This document shows positions 1 through 11,298 of a DNA stretch of 64,000 nt, one piece after another. Every line of letters begins with the position of its first letter. Positions within the stretch are counted from its first letter, which is position 1. Under the pieces are notes generated by a model. The model worked only from the letters and a program-made list of their open reading frames with translations, made no database searches and was not told where the DNA came from. The position numbers and the translations under genes were made by a program. The DNA comes from Gonatopus flavifemur (lineage: Eukaryota > Arthropoda > Insecta > Hymenoptera > Dryinidae), in contig JAFFJZ010000081.1 in the NCBI GenBank assembly GCA_018340375.1, positions 248,001 to 312,000 of the forward strand, written 5' to 3'.

Positions 1-111
1 GGGATATTAGACATCCGAGACATTTGAATGCGGGGAATTGAGCGTTCGTGCCATTGACATTCGGGACATTATGGGCTACCAACTACTGATCGAGTTGTGA
101 GTTTGAATATT

Positions 112-614
112 CCCGAAGAGAACATGAAGCTTCAGCGAACGTTCAGATTAGATCTGTATAGATCGACTCGAAGATTTATGCAAGCTAGCTTTTAGATTCA
201 CAAACGTTCGTCAAAGGTATTACGAACGTTGGGATGTCCATCTCGAAATACGTTCAGGAAACATAGATGGAACGTTCGCTGAAGGTTCATCGAAGGTTTA
301 ACGAAGCCCCACAAAAATATCTATACTCATATTAATTTTGATCAATTTATATGAAAAATAAATTGATTAACAAACATAAATTATTATGAATCAATCTAAG
401 TATAGATATTTATGTGGAGCTTTGTTAAATCTTCGATGAACCTTCAGCGAACGTTCCATTTATGTTTCTTGAACATATTTTGAGGCGGACATTTCAACGT
501 CCGTACAACCTTTGTCAAACGTTTGTGAATCTAAAGGTTAGCTCTAATGAACCTCCAGCCCGATCTATACACACCTGATCTGAACGTTCGCTGAAGCTTC
601 ATGTTCTCTTCTGG
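112..614. repeat. Foldback MITE of about 500 bp
   Basis: The two halves are long imperfect inverted repeats. The left arm from 112 (CCCGAAGAGAACATGAAG) is mirrored by the right arm ending at 614, and pairing continues almost to an AT-rich centre near 350-375. Both sides are flanked by TT (110-111 and 615-616). The terminal word resembles that of the small element at 18827-18972 (CCCCAAGAGAACA). There is no coding capacity. It looks like a non-autonomous DNA transposon; its superfamily is not known. Confidence 0.8.
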
Positions 615-964
615 TTTTGATACAATATTTTGAATATCGATATTTTCAAGGACCGATATTTTCATACGTATCGATCATTTTGCCTTACATCGCCCATCTC
701 TACCTCATACAGAAGAATTCATGGGAAAAATGTCTGATCCGTTCGAATTGTGTCTGTTAATTCGCTCAATTTTTTTCCAGATAAATCACAGTAATTGGGA
801 AAACGTCATAACGGTCGAAGGAATGGGATGAAACTAATTGAATAATCTATTCCAATTCAAAAGGCAGGCAATATCACTTCTAATGTTACAAAACCGAATT
901 CCAAATGGAATATTTTTGCGCAGTGACAAGAGACTTTTTTTCATGTTTAATGGATTCATATTAA
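615..964. other. Intergenic, no gene seen
   Basis: AT-rich sequence. Positions about 630-700 contain repeated ATCGATATT-like words and end in GCCCATCTCTA, the same terminal word as the short hairpin at 8022-8077, so a decayed relative of that element may lie here. No exon, promoter or RNA gene could be supported. Confidence 0.4.
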
Positions 965-1228
965 CCCTTTCAATGCATATGTGGATCACTTTTGTCCAGG
1001 TGATTTTTTTCAAGACCAATATTCCAGTACATTCTTAAGATTCCAAACCATAAAAGATCTAATCGTTGCCTGATTTTCAGTAAATAAGTTTGTTCCACAC
1101 ACTTGATAGTATGTTCATGAATTTTGGCAGATATTTTGAACCACTTTTACGACCTGGAATAATGGGTAAAAATCGATGGGCCATGTGCGCACTGATGAGG
1201 TACCATTTTGTAGTGCGCACTGAAAGGG
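965..1228. mobile_element. TTAA-type (piggyBac-like) MITE
   Basis: Termini CCCTTTCAATGC (965) and its near-complement ending at 1228 are flanked by TTAA on the left (961-964) and TCAA on the right (1229-1232). CCCTTT-type ends next to TTAA are typical of piggyBac-family elements. The interior is non-coding. One base of the right TTAA appears mutated, so the superfamily call is inferred from ends only. Confidence 0.55.
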
Positions 1229-1374
1229 TCAATGACAGCGAAACTAATGTTTGTTTCATATAGTTTCTATTTATTTTCCCCAAAGAGAAGTTATTCACTG
1301 TTAAGAAATGTTGGATTAGAAGCCTTAGCACTTGGTACTCGATACCTTCCTCTGAAAAGCATGAATTTAAGTTA

Positions 1375-2655
1375 ACACCTCGTTCAATAAGGCCCGAGAC
1401 TAACAACGAGAACAACATTTTTTCTTCAAAAATCATTTTTATTCATCAATATAATCTCCTTTTAGAGTGATACAATCTTTCCAACGCCTTTCCAACATTT
1501 CTATACCATGTTTATAGAAGGATTTATCCTTTGCTTCAAAATAGGCTTCAGTTTCGGCGATGACCTCCTCATTCGAGCCAAATTGTTTTCCCTGGAGCAT
1601 TTTTTTGAGATCAGCGAAGAGTCAGGCTAAATCTAGCGAATACGGGGGGTGGGGAAGCGAATCAAAGCTCAACTCGTTGAATTGTGCCATTGTTTTCATG
1701 GACTTGTGGCATGATGCATTGTCTTGGTGAAAAACGATTTTTTCCTTTCTCATGTGCGGTCGTTTTGCTGCGATCTCCTCCTTCAAACGTACCAACAAGT
1801 GAATATAATAATCACTGTTGATCCATTTACCTTTTTCCAGGTAGTCAATGAAAATCACGTCATGTGTATCCCAAAAAACAGACGTCATGACTTTGCCAAC
1901 AGACTGCTGCGTTTTTGGACGCTTTGGCCGGCTTCCGCCAGCCATGCGCCACTCAGATGATTGCCGATTCGACTCCGGAGTGAAATGATGTATCCATGTT
2001 TCATCCAGGGTCACGTATCGATACAGGAAATCCTTTTCATTGCGAGTAAATAGCGATAGACAGCTCTCTGAATCGTCGACTCGTTGCTGTTTTTGTTCCA
2101 CTGAAAGCAATCGCGGCACCCACTTGAAAAAAACCTTTTTCATGCTCAATGTTTCATGAAGGATTGTAAATACGCTTCCAGATGATATCTGTGTCATTTC
2201 TGCAATCTCACGGACCTTCACTTCGCGATTTTTCATTACGATTTCTAACACTTCACTCACATTCCCCGGTATAACGGCTTCCAATGGCCTACCCGAACGT
2301 TCCGCATCGTTTGTGTCTGTACGACCACGTTTGAACTCAGCATACCAACGACAAATCGTTGGTTTGGATGGAGAGGAGTCCGGGTAACGTTTTTCAAGCC
2401 ATTGCTGGGCTTCTACGGTGTTTTTACCCATTAAAAAACAATGTTTCATCAACACGCGAAACTCGCTTTTTCCCATTTTTCAAACAAATTACAAAGTGAC
2501 TTCACTCTAACCTCGATAACTCTGCTGTTTGTGGTCCGATCGACGTGAAATTTGTACACGTTTCATGTGAAGGTTCGCACTCTAGGGAAACGTGGCTAGT
2601 TTGGTACTACTAGCACCATCTCTGGGTTAGTGTCGGGACTTATTGAACGATGTGA
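1375..2655 (-). mobile_element. Mariner element, irritans-like, defective
   Basis: Terminal inverted repeats of about 28 bp lie at 1375-1403 and 2628-2655, sharing the core TCGTTCAATAAG. They are flanked by TA on both sides (1373-1374 and 2656-2657), the mariner target duplication. The length of about 1.28 kb is normal for mariner. The element encodes one transposase on the minus strand, inactivated by a small deletion (next entry). Confidence 0.9.
1439..2476 (-). pseudogene. Mariner transposase lacking its third catalytic Asp
   Basis: The reading frame starts at 2476 with an N-terminal helix-turn-helix region (HCFLMGKNTVEAQQWLEKRY), followed by the linker ERSGRP. It continues into the catalytic domain with the first Asp in LDETWIHHF and the second in HQDNASCH. 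The expected third-Asp motif (SPDLAPSD) is broken: the frame reads YSLDLA and then hits TGA near 1620. Past the stop the same frame resumes with LFADLKKML and runs to a normal mariner C-terminus ending in GDYIDE at 1439. A deletion of roughly 10-15 bp therefore removed the PSD residues and made the stop. Overall similarity, including WVPR and YVTLDETW, suggests the irritans subfamily. Confidence 0.9.
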
Positions 2656-2679
2656 TATATTAAATACACGCCTATTTTA

Positions 2680-2907
2680 CCATACTTAACCCTAGAACGG
2701 GCACGTGAAAAACACAGGAAATTTCAAATGGCTGTAACTCATTTGAAACTAAACGGATTTCAACTCACTATGGGCGGTTTTTGTTCGTCAGGATGTATAC
2801 TTCGGAAATATTCAGGTGACAAACTACAGAGATAAAGGAAGGCTCAGAAGCTGGGGTAGAAAAAAATGTCCTGGGGTTCTAAAAGACCCCACATGCTCGT
2901 TCTAAGG
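2680..2907. mobile_element. TTAA-type (piggyBac-like) MITE
   Basis: Left end CCCTAGAACGGGCACGTG and right end CACATGCTCGTTCTAAGG are imperfect inverted repeats. The left flank is TTAA (2676-2679) and the right flank TTGA (2908-2911). It is non-coding, about 230 bp, next to the mariner. Assignment to piggyBac rests on the TTAA target and CCC ends. Confidence 0.5.
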
Positions 2908-2911
2908 TTGA

Positions 2912-4295
2912 ATGTACCCACATTCATAAAATTCAGGTAACTTCTGTTCCCGTGTATTCAAAAGAAACTTTCGAATATTGTCAACTGTATGTTATTGATT
3001 GGAATATGTTGGATCTTTTGGATGTTCCAAGCATTGACAGAACATTGAAAAATTTCTTTGTTTCAAATTCATCTTCTACCAACTATTATAGGTGAATACA
3101 AATTGAAATTAAATGTTCTCAGGTTCCTATAAGATCTACGATTCAAGCAACATAAATTCTATCTCTTTTTATCCATCTTTCTAAAACAAATACGCATGTT
3201 AGTAGATAATATTAACGATGCTGCTCTATAAATCTGATGTATAGTACAATTTGGTTTGGAAACCAGGCATCTATATTGCATAACTTGGGTATGTTTGGAA
3301 AATTCATTGGATCAACCGCCATTGAGATGTTTACTGGAAATGATATTTGATATATCGAAACTAAAGTGATCAAATGGTCTTCCCAATTAATATGTTGTAG
3401 ATTATTATTATACCAGTGATTCCAGCTTTTGAATAAATGCATCAGTGAACAAACCAATAAATAAATTGTATGATGAATTAATCCGGTGAAAAAGTTCTCC
3501 CATCTTCCTATGAACTTGCGAAATTTCCATATCATTTCCCATTTCTCGAGCAAAAAGTGAGGAAAAGAGAAAAAGGAACTTTTCAAGGCCGAGGGAAACT
3601 TTTTCAAATTATATCTAAAGAATATATGTAATGAACTTAGATCATCAGAAATATCTTGTAAAAACATGCTTATGCAGATAATATCGATTGGCAATGTGGA
3701 TGATACACTCCGTAAAATATATTCCCAATGACAAAGATACAAATATGCTGACAAATTTGCACCTATAAAATACAAATACATACAGAATTTGGAGTACTTT
3801 TTCTTGTATATGTACATGATTTGCACTTATGCATAAAATATACCAAAATATGCACGTACCTGTAGGATATGCTCAAATTTGCATCAAACTATGAAATATG
3901 CAAAATATCGTTCACCAAGTATGGCTTGAACGGTTCATTTTGATTTGAAACAGATAAATATGATATCTATTTGTTAATCAGATGCAGAATCAAAACTATT
4001 CTTTTGCATGTTTTTGGTTGTCCCTAATTATTACGTTGGACAATTTACAATATAAGAGACGTTTAATAAGATTAATGTCATCGATTTTCATTTGTTATTC
4101 TATCCAAAACGACTTGAGCAAAGTTCAAAGTTTTGTCATCTGAATTTTCTTTTGGTTGATGTGTGACAAATTTTTTCCACTGTCATGTTACGATGATGTT
4201 CCAAATTCATCCTTCCACTCATTCTCAGTGATAATTCTTTCCTAATGGATTGAAAGAACAAGATAAATAAATAACTCACTTCATTTTTTTTCCAG
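2912..4295. other. Probable intron or intergenic DNA before an odorant receptor exon
   Basis: AT-rich. Positions 3470-3640 hold a stretch rich in AAGGGAAA/TTTCCC words, also found at 57230-57370 and 59880-60060, so it is repetitive. A 204-codon minus-strand open frame crosses it but has no recognisable domain. A pyrimidine tract ending TTTTTTTTCCAG at 4284-4295 is the acceptor for the exon that follows. Confidence 0.4.
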
Positions 4296-4554
4296 TGTAC
4301 GTGTATGGAGCATACAACATTTTCTTTTTTATTCCTCTCATATCTCAATTGGACCTCATAATCGATCGAAACGTGTCTCATTCGATAAAGTGGCCTTATC
4401 CAATTCCAAACTGGCAGATCCTGGATGATCATTTCTATGCCACGTTTTTACAAAGTTATTTGGCTGGAGTCATGTTGGTATTGATTCAAGTTGGGCATCT
4501 GATTTCCTATTTGACTTTGACGCAATATGCTTGCAGCATGTTCGAAGCTTTGAG
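4296..4554 (+). CDS. Odorant receptor (7tm_6 family) internal exon
   Basis: The exon is bounded by a strong acceptor (polypyrimidine plus CAG at 4293-4295) and the donor GAG|GTATGT at 4555. It starts in phase 1 and ends in phase 2. It encodes about 86 residues with a hydrophobic stretch (YNIFFFIPLISQ), a loop containing PYPIPNW, and a second membrane segment (YLAGVMLVLIQVGHLISYLT) followed by YACSMFEALR. The proline/tryptophan loop, membrane helix and C.xFEAL pattern are what the middle of insect odorant receptors looks like. Such proteins are dendritic membrane channels that work with Orco. The matching N-terminal exons are not in view and are probably upstream of the window. Later exons on this strand may belong to the same gene. 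Confidence 0.6.
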
Positions 4555-4653
4555 GTATGTAATTCAAAATGAGTAAATCTTCACTTCGAGTGAAAATTTC
4601 AATAAGGGTCTGATATGAATGATCCTCAGCGTTTCCTCGATTCTGCACAAGGG

Positions 4654-4864
4654 CAGTGATGCCAGATTCGAGACTGAGACCGTTTCCACCCTCTCCATCG
4701 ACCGATTCCCCTCTCTCCCACCACGCGGATCAAGTCGGGCCAGCGAGAGAATGATAGTTACTCTTTCTCTCTCGCTCGCCCGACTTAATCCGCATGGTGG
4801 GAGGAAGGGGAAGCGATCGACGAAGAGAGTAACAACGGTCTCGGTCTCGTATCTCGCATTACTG
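4654..4864. mobile_element. hAT-type MITE, copy 1 (211 bp)
   Basis: The ends CAGTGATGCCAGATTCGAGA and its inverted complement frame a near-complete palindrome. Flanks CACAAGGG (left) and CGCGAGGG (right) match at 6 of 8 bases, consistent with a decayed 8-bp target duplication. A second copy of exactly the same length lies at 57942-58152 with a perfect duplication. The CAGTG...CACTG ends and 8-bp target indicate hAT. Open frames on both strands here are by-products of the palindrome. Confidence 0.85.
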
Positions 4865-4946
4865 CGCGAGGGGGCCATTATACCGACAGTGATTTACCAC
4901 GAAACCTTCGAATAAAAGTCGTTTGCAGGCTCTCAATTGACCCCAT

Positions 4947-5268
4947 CCCAAGCAGCAACAGAAGTTCGAAGTATATACGAAATAGAAACGTTCGTAGAAT
5001 GTACGAATGGGATACGAAGAATATACATATGATGAAATTTCATAGAATATTGGAATCTGACTGTTTTAAATATACTTAGAACGTACATAGTACATTTGAA
5101 ATGTACGATATTCATTCAATCGACGTTCAATTAACGTACCGTCGTATATTCGATCACATACGATCGATGAATATGCATAGCACCTATGAAACAGTCTCAT
5201 TCGAATGTGCATAGAACATATTTCGAATATTCGAAGAACATTTATAGTATATTCTGGTGCTACTTAGG
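4947..5268. mobile_element. CCC-terminus MITE, CCCAAGTAGCA family
   Basis: Left end CCCAAGCAGCAACAGAA and right end ATTCTGGTGCTACTTAGG are inverted repeats, flanked on both sides by AT (4945-4946 and 5269-5270). The interior is full of TTCGAA/GAACATA-like words. The same terminal word is used at 17590-17808 and 54654-54852. Confidence 0.65.
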
Positions 5269-5488
5269 ATTTGGATGATTTCAACCTGATCAAACGTTGA
5301 AATCATAATCCATATGGAGCATATTTTGGAAATATTCGAAAAAATTCTTCCTCCAAAGCCACGAAAACGTTGTTTGTGACGTGGTATCTTTCAAATACCT
5401 CGTCACATTGAATTTTTGTAATTCTCTCTCTCTCTTGTTGATGTCGCGAATTCGAAATTCTAGCCGTCAAGAGAGACTCTTACTTATA

Positions 5489-6791
5489 TTGGGAGTACAA
5501 ATTAGTTCGGTCCGGTTTGAAAAGATGACTCTAGCTCTCATGAATGTTTCATAGTCACAACCGATTTCAATTGTTTCAGAGAGGCCAGACACCTGTGAAT
5601 AAAATTCAGCTGATATCACTCCGAGTCCCTTCTGAAATCCCGATTTTTACTCAGTGAAGTATGTCAAATTTCGTTTTAACTAAGCAGCATTTGCGGGAGG
5701 TGCTAGTTTTCTGTTTTAATTGGGAAAAAAGTGCAGCTGAAGCCCATCGAATGCTTGTGGAAGTTTATGGTGACAATGCTCCAACTGATAAATCATGTAG
5801 GGAATGGTTTCGACGTTTTAAGAAGTTTTATTCCAGTGTCGAAGACAAGCCTCGCTAAGGACAACCACAAAAATTCGAAAACGAGGAATTGGAGGCTTTA
5901 CTCGACGAAGATCCGAGTCAAACGCAACAGGAGTTTGCGGAATTATTAGGAGTTACGCAACAAGCAATTTCCGTACGATTACAATCCATGGGCATGATTC
6001 AAAAGCAAGACAATTGGGTGTCTTATGACTTGAAGCCTAGAGACATTGAACGGCGATTTTTCACTTGCGAGCAGCTGATTCAAAGACAACGAAGAAAGGG
6101 GTTCTTACTTCGGATTGTGGCAGGAGATGAGAAATGGATATTCTACGATAACCCCAAGAGAAGAAAATACTATGCTATGCCCGGTCAATCGTTGCCATCA
6201 ACTTCAACATCGACACCAAAGAGGAATTATTCGTGGTTCAAAGATCATGCTGTGTATCTGGTGGGACCAAAAGGGTGTTATATACTATGAGTTGCTGAAA
6301 CCTGGTGATTCTATTACGGGTGATCGGTATAGGCTACAATTGATTCGCTTGAGTCGTGTATTACGAGAAAAACGTCCGGAATGCAAGGAAAGACATGACA
6401 AAGTTATTCTTTTACACGATAACGCTCGGCCTCATGTCACAAAAGTAGTGAAAAATTATCTGGAAACGTTGAAGTGGGATATTCTACCGCACCCGCCGTA
6501 CTCGCCGGACATTGCTCCTTCCGATGACTGGTTATTCCAACAGATGCAAGAACGATTTGGCAGACCAACAGGTCCACTTCGTTCGGAGAAATCGGAAATT
6601 GGCTCCTAACTTGGATCGCCTCGGAAAACGAGGGGTTTTTCCGTAACGGGATTAAAAATTACCCGAAAGATGGGCAAAAGTGATAGCCAGCGATGGACAA
6701 TACTTCAATTAATTCGATGATTCATGTTCTTCTGAAATAAACGCACCTTTAACTGTAAAAAAAAACGGACCGAATCAATTTGTACTCCCAA
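5489..6791 (+). mobile_element. Mariner element, mauritiana-like, copy 1
   Basis: Inverted termini start TTGGGAGTACAAATT (5489) and end AATTTGTACTCCCAA (6791). The left flank is TA; the right flank reads TG, probably a mutated TA. At 1303 bp it is almost the same length as the related copy at 61339-62639 (1301 bp), which lies in the opposite orientation. It encodes a broken transposase. Confidence 0.9.
5661..6712 (+). pseudogene. Mariner transposase pseudogene (mauritiana-like)
   Basis: Starts MSNFVLTKQHLREVLVFCF at 5661 with the N-terminal helix-turn-helix segment. A TAA at 5856 interrupts the ERSGQP-type linker, where the sister copy has Ser. The frame continues through GDEKWIFYDNPKRRKYY (first catalytic Asp). 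An extra base near 6225 shifts the frame. The +1 frame carries LLHDNARPHV (second Asp) and YSPDIAPSD (third Asp), spaced as DD34D. Further indels after 6550 destroy the C-terminus, which can be traced to the TAA at 6710. All three catalytic Asp codons survive but no complete frame does. Confidence 0.9.
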
Positions 6792-7270
6792 TGTTATAAA
6801 GGAAATTGGATTATATAGTCTCTCAAGGATGATGAAGCCGTGTGATTGCCGACTGATATGAATTTGAATTCTTTCTCTCGCATCCTCCTTTTTTGTCTTC
6901 CTCTAGTTGGCTTGGAATGCTTGCGTGGCGGGGAACAGGTACATAGATGAAGGCGTTGGGCCACCGTGAGAGGAGAGCGAGGGGAATACCTATCACCACT
7001 GCCGTACGACGAAATACACGTGGAATCCGGTCTGACCTATGAAGGGAAATTCCCATTCTGCCGGTGCTCCCGCTATCACCGTCCATGGGACCATAAGCTG
7101 TTAGAAATACGTTTCGAATTCGCAAATAGAGCCGCCGCGGTGGCCTAATCCTGAATCATGTCATTGAGAAGGATGGAATTTCGCTCACCGGCTCTTGCCA
7201 TATTTACAAGACTATCAGTCTCGATTTTGGCGGCTCATATAGTGTTGTGTTGTCGGTGCGTTCGTGCAAA
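6792..7270. other. GC-richer stretch, possible promoter region
   Basis: Between about 6890 and 7260 the base composition rises and CpG dinucleotides become frequent, unlike the surrounding AT-rich DNA. It ends just before an ATG with good insect start context (CAAAATGAG at 7271). This could be a promoter/5' UTR of an unrecognised gene. No TATA box or initiator could be identified with confidence. Confidence 0.3.
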
Positions 7271-7542
7271 ATGAGTGCCATGTACCGTGTTCAGGATTAT
7301 TTGATAACCACGATTTTCGAGAGCCGGTGAGTTCCTCCCATTATTATATTGTATTATTTCGGAATTCGTCGTGGGGAATTCCTCCTTCATTTTTCATTTC
7401 AATTTCTCTTGTGCAGGACGCCGAAGTTTCCACCAAGTTGTTTGGAAAGAATACAGAAAAGCGCGTGGCTATTCTTTCAGCGCATGCAGGTTTCTATCCG
7501 GCACTGATTAGCCAGAGGTCAATGGATTTCTTATTATCTTGA
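7271..7542 (+). CDS. Candidate short exon pair of an unrecognised gene
   Basis: An ATG at 7271 opens a short frame (MSAMYRVQDYLITTIFES) ending at a consensus donor, CCG|GTGAGT at 7327. A good acceptor (TTCTCTTGTGCAG) ends at 7416. Exon 2 in the matching phase gives about 30 more residues before a stop. The alternative frame (DAEVSTKLFGKNTEKRVAILSAHAGF) stays open to 7542 but does not match exon 1's phase. I recognise no family. Splice signals and start context are the only support; it may be a 5' exon, a pseudogene or chance. Confidence 0.25.
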
Positions 7543-8721
7543 GTAGAGTCTTTTCCTTTTTAAATAAATCGGTCGTGTTTCGCCAGCTGTTTTTATTATT
7601 GAATTCGAGTGGTACCAAAAAGGCCCAAACTTTGTATAAAATTATTTCATGTTGATTATATGTTTCCATTTTATACCACATTTCGTGTGCGATTCACTCT
7701 CACACGTCTTTGTTCCACGGTCCCCTTTCATCCACCCCCTCTACGCGATCTGGGTTAGCTTCGGGTAATTTTATGGGGTCATCATCAGTTTCTTTGTCGA
7801 CTTAATTGATGTTGGTTCTCTCCCTCGATTTTGATAGTTACCTTGTGGGACTATCTGGCGCCCTCTTGAGCCCATTTTGACTTTCTTTCGAAATCTTGAA
7901 TTTAAAATTACTTACTCTGCGCTTTACAACGTGAGGGGAACCCTTTCAGGAAGTTTATAACTACTTCCAAGTTAGCCGTTATATGGCTAATTCACGATCG
8001 TTACTTGTAATCAGCCGGTAGTAGAGATGGGCGATATAGGGCCAAAGTGAATATCGATATCGTATGGCCCATCTCTAGTGGAAGGTGGCTGGTAACAGTT
8101 ATGTATTCTTGAATTGACCCCACACAGGAATATGTCGAGTTCGTTCCATCCCATTATCAGGGTATGTGATTGTATTCTTGTGTTCAATTTTCGTGAAACA
8201 CAATGACCCTTATGACCTGTAACCCTGGGTCAAATCACGTTTAACCCAAAGTAACAATTGATCGAAAAGGTACAAAATCGTAACAGGTTGGTGATCATAA
8301 GAGTGACTCTTCATCAGCAGGCTGCGCCAATGACAACAATGCGTTCAAGTAGTAGGAGATGGGGTTCAGGGACGCAGTCCTGAGATTCAGAGTGCAGCGC
8401 AGAGTCCCTGGCCGGAGGAAATTAGAGGGGGGGGGGGCTTCCCTCTTCTCGATAATGAAAATATGGATATGAGAATTTTTAATCACTCACAAATTATAGG
8501 GATAGCGGATCGAATTATTCAGGTTCTTCATATTGCATTGAGAGGAAGGTTTTGTTGGAGTTGAGAAGTGTACATTTGCTTGTGGCAAGTTTCATGAGGT
8601 TTCATTATTTTCTCCCGAGTGAGATGCTTGTGTTTACATATTTCGCACGTGAGCATTCTGTCTACGGGGTTCAGTCCGCGGATATTTTACCTGAGAATAT
8701 TTTGTCGTGCAGTCGGGAACA
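7543..8721. other. Intergenic or intronic, no gene seen
   Basis: Mixed AT-rich DNA with one short hairpin element (8022-8077) and a G homopolymer near 8428. No frame longer than about 65 codons and no recognisable protein. Confidence 0.4.
8022..8077. repeat. Short hairpin, TAGAGATGGGC termini
   Basis: TAGAGATGGGC at 8022 and GCCCATCTCTA ending at 8077 are perfect 11-bp inverted repeats around ATCGATATCG. The same right-end word occurs near 690-700. Likely a very short MITE. Confidence 0.5.
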
Positions 8722-8722
8722 T

Positions 8723-9657
8723 CCCATACAGGAAACCCCGAGAATGTAAACACAGCCAATAATCGGCCCATGTATGGCTACCATTTAATGGCCAATAATG
8801 GATTCACATCATTGGCACAACTGTGGCCCACCACTGGCTGATAAGGAAGGCCAGCAATGAAAACAGCCGATAATCAGCCGATGTACGGCTACGGTAAACG
8901 GCCAACAATTGATTCCCCGTTACTGGCTGGAATATGGCCTATTACTGAGTGAAATGGATTCCAAAGTTGAATGTATTGTATTCGTAATCACCCCTGAAAA
9001 AAGTTTGTTTTGGCCTTATTTCTATTACGTTGAATAAATAATTCATATCCATCAAATACGTTTTACATGATTCAAGTGAATTCTTATTCATATAGATAAT
9101 CAATTACTTTCTCATGTAAATAACAAAAAAATTTGAAGGAATAAGCAACTGAATTCAACTGATTTATCGAGAATACTTTTGACTCGTATAATTTTACATT
9201 TGAGATTGTCGAAATATCAGGCATGCAAATCTATTTGGAAAAAAACATCCATTTCTGATCTTGTGGAAACTGGAATGACAAACATCCCAAAAACAAAAAA
9301 GTGTTTTGGGTCACGCTTAACCACTCATTTGAAATAATACTGAACCGATTATTCTGGAACGCAGTCATATTACCATTGGACATCATCATTATTATGCCCT
9401 CGTAATCTGCCATTGATGGCTAACATTCGAACATTATCCCGAAATTTCTGGGCATAAATCGGGATCATTTAGCCCCATTACTGGGCCAATCAATAATTTC
9501 ATACATGGCCCATTATTTATTGCCATTACTGGACCCACGTTATCATCCAGCAATTAACCATTGATGAGCCATTAATGGGCGCCATTAACGGGCAAAGAAC
9601 GCCGTTTATGGTCCAGTAACGTGCCATTATTGGGCCAATTGTTGAACCCTGTATGGG
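8723..9657 (+). mobile_element. CCC-terminus element, CCCATACAGG family, copy 1 (935 bp)
   Basis: Begins CCCATACAGGAAACCCC and ends CCCTGTATGGG, with a 2-bp AT duplication on each side (8721-8722 and 9658-9659). The interior is packed near both ends with variants of CCAATAATGG, CCATTAATGG and GGCTGATTATCGGC. A second copy in inverted orientation lies at 11299-12240. No coding capacity. Both copies also carry related AT-rich middle segments, so homology runs the full length. Confidence 0.85.
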
Positions 9658-11298
9658 ATGCCATCCAGCGCCTACAGCGGACAGAACACATGTAATTGAT
9701 ACTAATCTGATGAGAAATCATTGGAGTTTCAGGGGCTTGGCCATCCTACAGCTCCCATTTTGCGATGGAAAATTACAAAAAAATTCATTCATATATCATA
9801 ATATCATGTTCGCAAACTTACAAAGTTCCATTCTCATTGAATAGAAATTTCCCAATGGAAAACAAATTTGAACGCGTTTTTTTGGCTTGTTCAATCGCAC
9901 CGATTCTTTCGAACTAATCTCGTGTCCCTTGTTGTAGATTCACCATGATCCAGAGCTGTTGGATTCTAATTGCTTAGAACGTAAAAAATCCCATAGGGCG
10001 ATAACTTGAGACCGATAAATACTGGAAACGTTCAATTTTTTCAGAGGGCACGTTTTGATCTGATCCGAGAAAAGAGATTGGATTTCATGAGAACGAAGTA
10101 GATCTCTTGAGATGTATGTAAATCACTTGGGATATATGTAGATAGATCTCTTCAGATCTTAATTTCCGCAAACATCTCTACAAATCTCCTGATATCCACT
10201 TACATCTGAAGATTTGTATTTTGCAAGAGATCCGAAACATGTACGGAGATCGAAGCAGATATCCAAAGATCTACAGAGTTCTTTTTGAATCTTCCTATGC
10301 CTCTTTGGATTTCTTCCGAAATTGAAATCTTCAGATGAAGGTGGAGATTAGAAGATCTCAAAGATTTTTGTCAAGATTGGAATCTTGGAATATAAATAGA
10401 TATTAGGAGATTTGTGGAGATTTTCGTCAACATTTAGATTTGAAGACATATACTATATGTGTATAGCTCAAGAGATTTGCATAGATCTCATTGGATCTAA
10501 TCTTTTTTTCTCAGAGAATTGGTGAATGGCGTTGGACTCGAATTTCTAAGATGCAATTGTTAGAATCCATAGACTTGGATTTTTCACATTGAATCAAAGT
10601 TGTTTTCATCAATGAACATTTTGGAATTGGTGAGTTTAAATCAGAACATTTGATACTCGGAACAAAACCACCCATGTGGAAGAAATTTCCAAAAATGTAT
10701 ACAATTGTATACAGTTTTGGACATTTTTCCCACATGGGCGCTCTGAATGTTTCTGTGTATGAAAGTGAGAGCAAACCATAACATGTGAGCTTGTCATAAG
10801 CTTGTCAGACTTGTCATCCGATTGTTTTCGACTTCTTGTTGGCATTCTTGTCAGTGTAGGGTTATCACAACTCTGCTGCGAGGTTTTTGTAAGCTTGTAG
10901 CCTTGTCGTGTGTCAACTATGCCATCCTTGTCACAAGCTTATCTGACAACATTGCAGCAAGGTTAAATCGTTACCTGGAGACCTTCAAAGAAAGTCATAT
11001 TCGCACAATTCTAACAATTTTTGAATAACAATTCTAGATATCCATGTCAATTTCAACCAATCCCGATCTTTTTGACATTCTCATGATTGTGTCATTTAAT
11101 ACAAGCTGATGTTCGGAGGAATGACTGTCGCAAGGTTTTCTCATGAACAAGTTAAGTCAATAACTGATATTCAGATAAGATGTGAACATAATTTGACCCC
11201 TTTGTTAATCCAATGAATGTAATATATACTGTGAGAAAAATCAGTGTCAGACTAGTCCACTCGGCTCCCCGGCGATCGCCAGGGGGCCTTGGGTATTG
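9658..11298. other. Spacer between inverted repeat copies; repeat-derived
   Basis: Positions about 10080-10510 are saturated with AGATCT/GAGATTT-type words. Positions 10790-10980 repeat AGCTTGTCA-like words. A 68-bp hairpin is at 10671-10738. No gene could be supported. Confidence 0.5.
10671..10738. repeat. Hairpin with TGTATACAATTGTATACA core
   Basis: CCCATGTGG at 10671 is mirrored by CCACATGGG ending at 10738. The centre holds the perfect 18-bp palindrome TGTATACAATTGTATACA. A longer sequence using the same core and the same CCACATGGGG end is at 55635-55720. Confidence 0.55.

Noticed and set aside
3212..3826. 204-codon minus-strand open frame
   Set aside because: No recognisable domain; it overlaps a repeat also present at 57230 and 59880. 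Length is notable, so a homology search would be worthwhile, but nothing supports a gene now.
4564..4915. Open frames of about 100 codons on both strands
   Set aside because: They lie in the palindromic hAT MITE; the two strands encode similar peptides because the arms are inverted copies.
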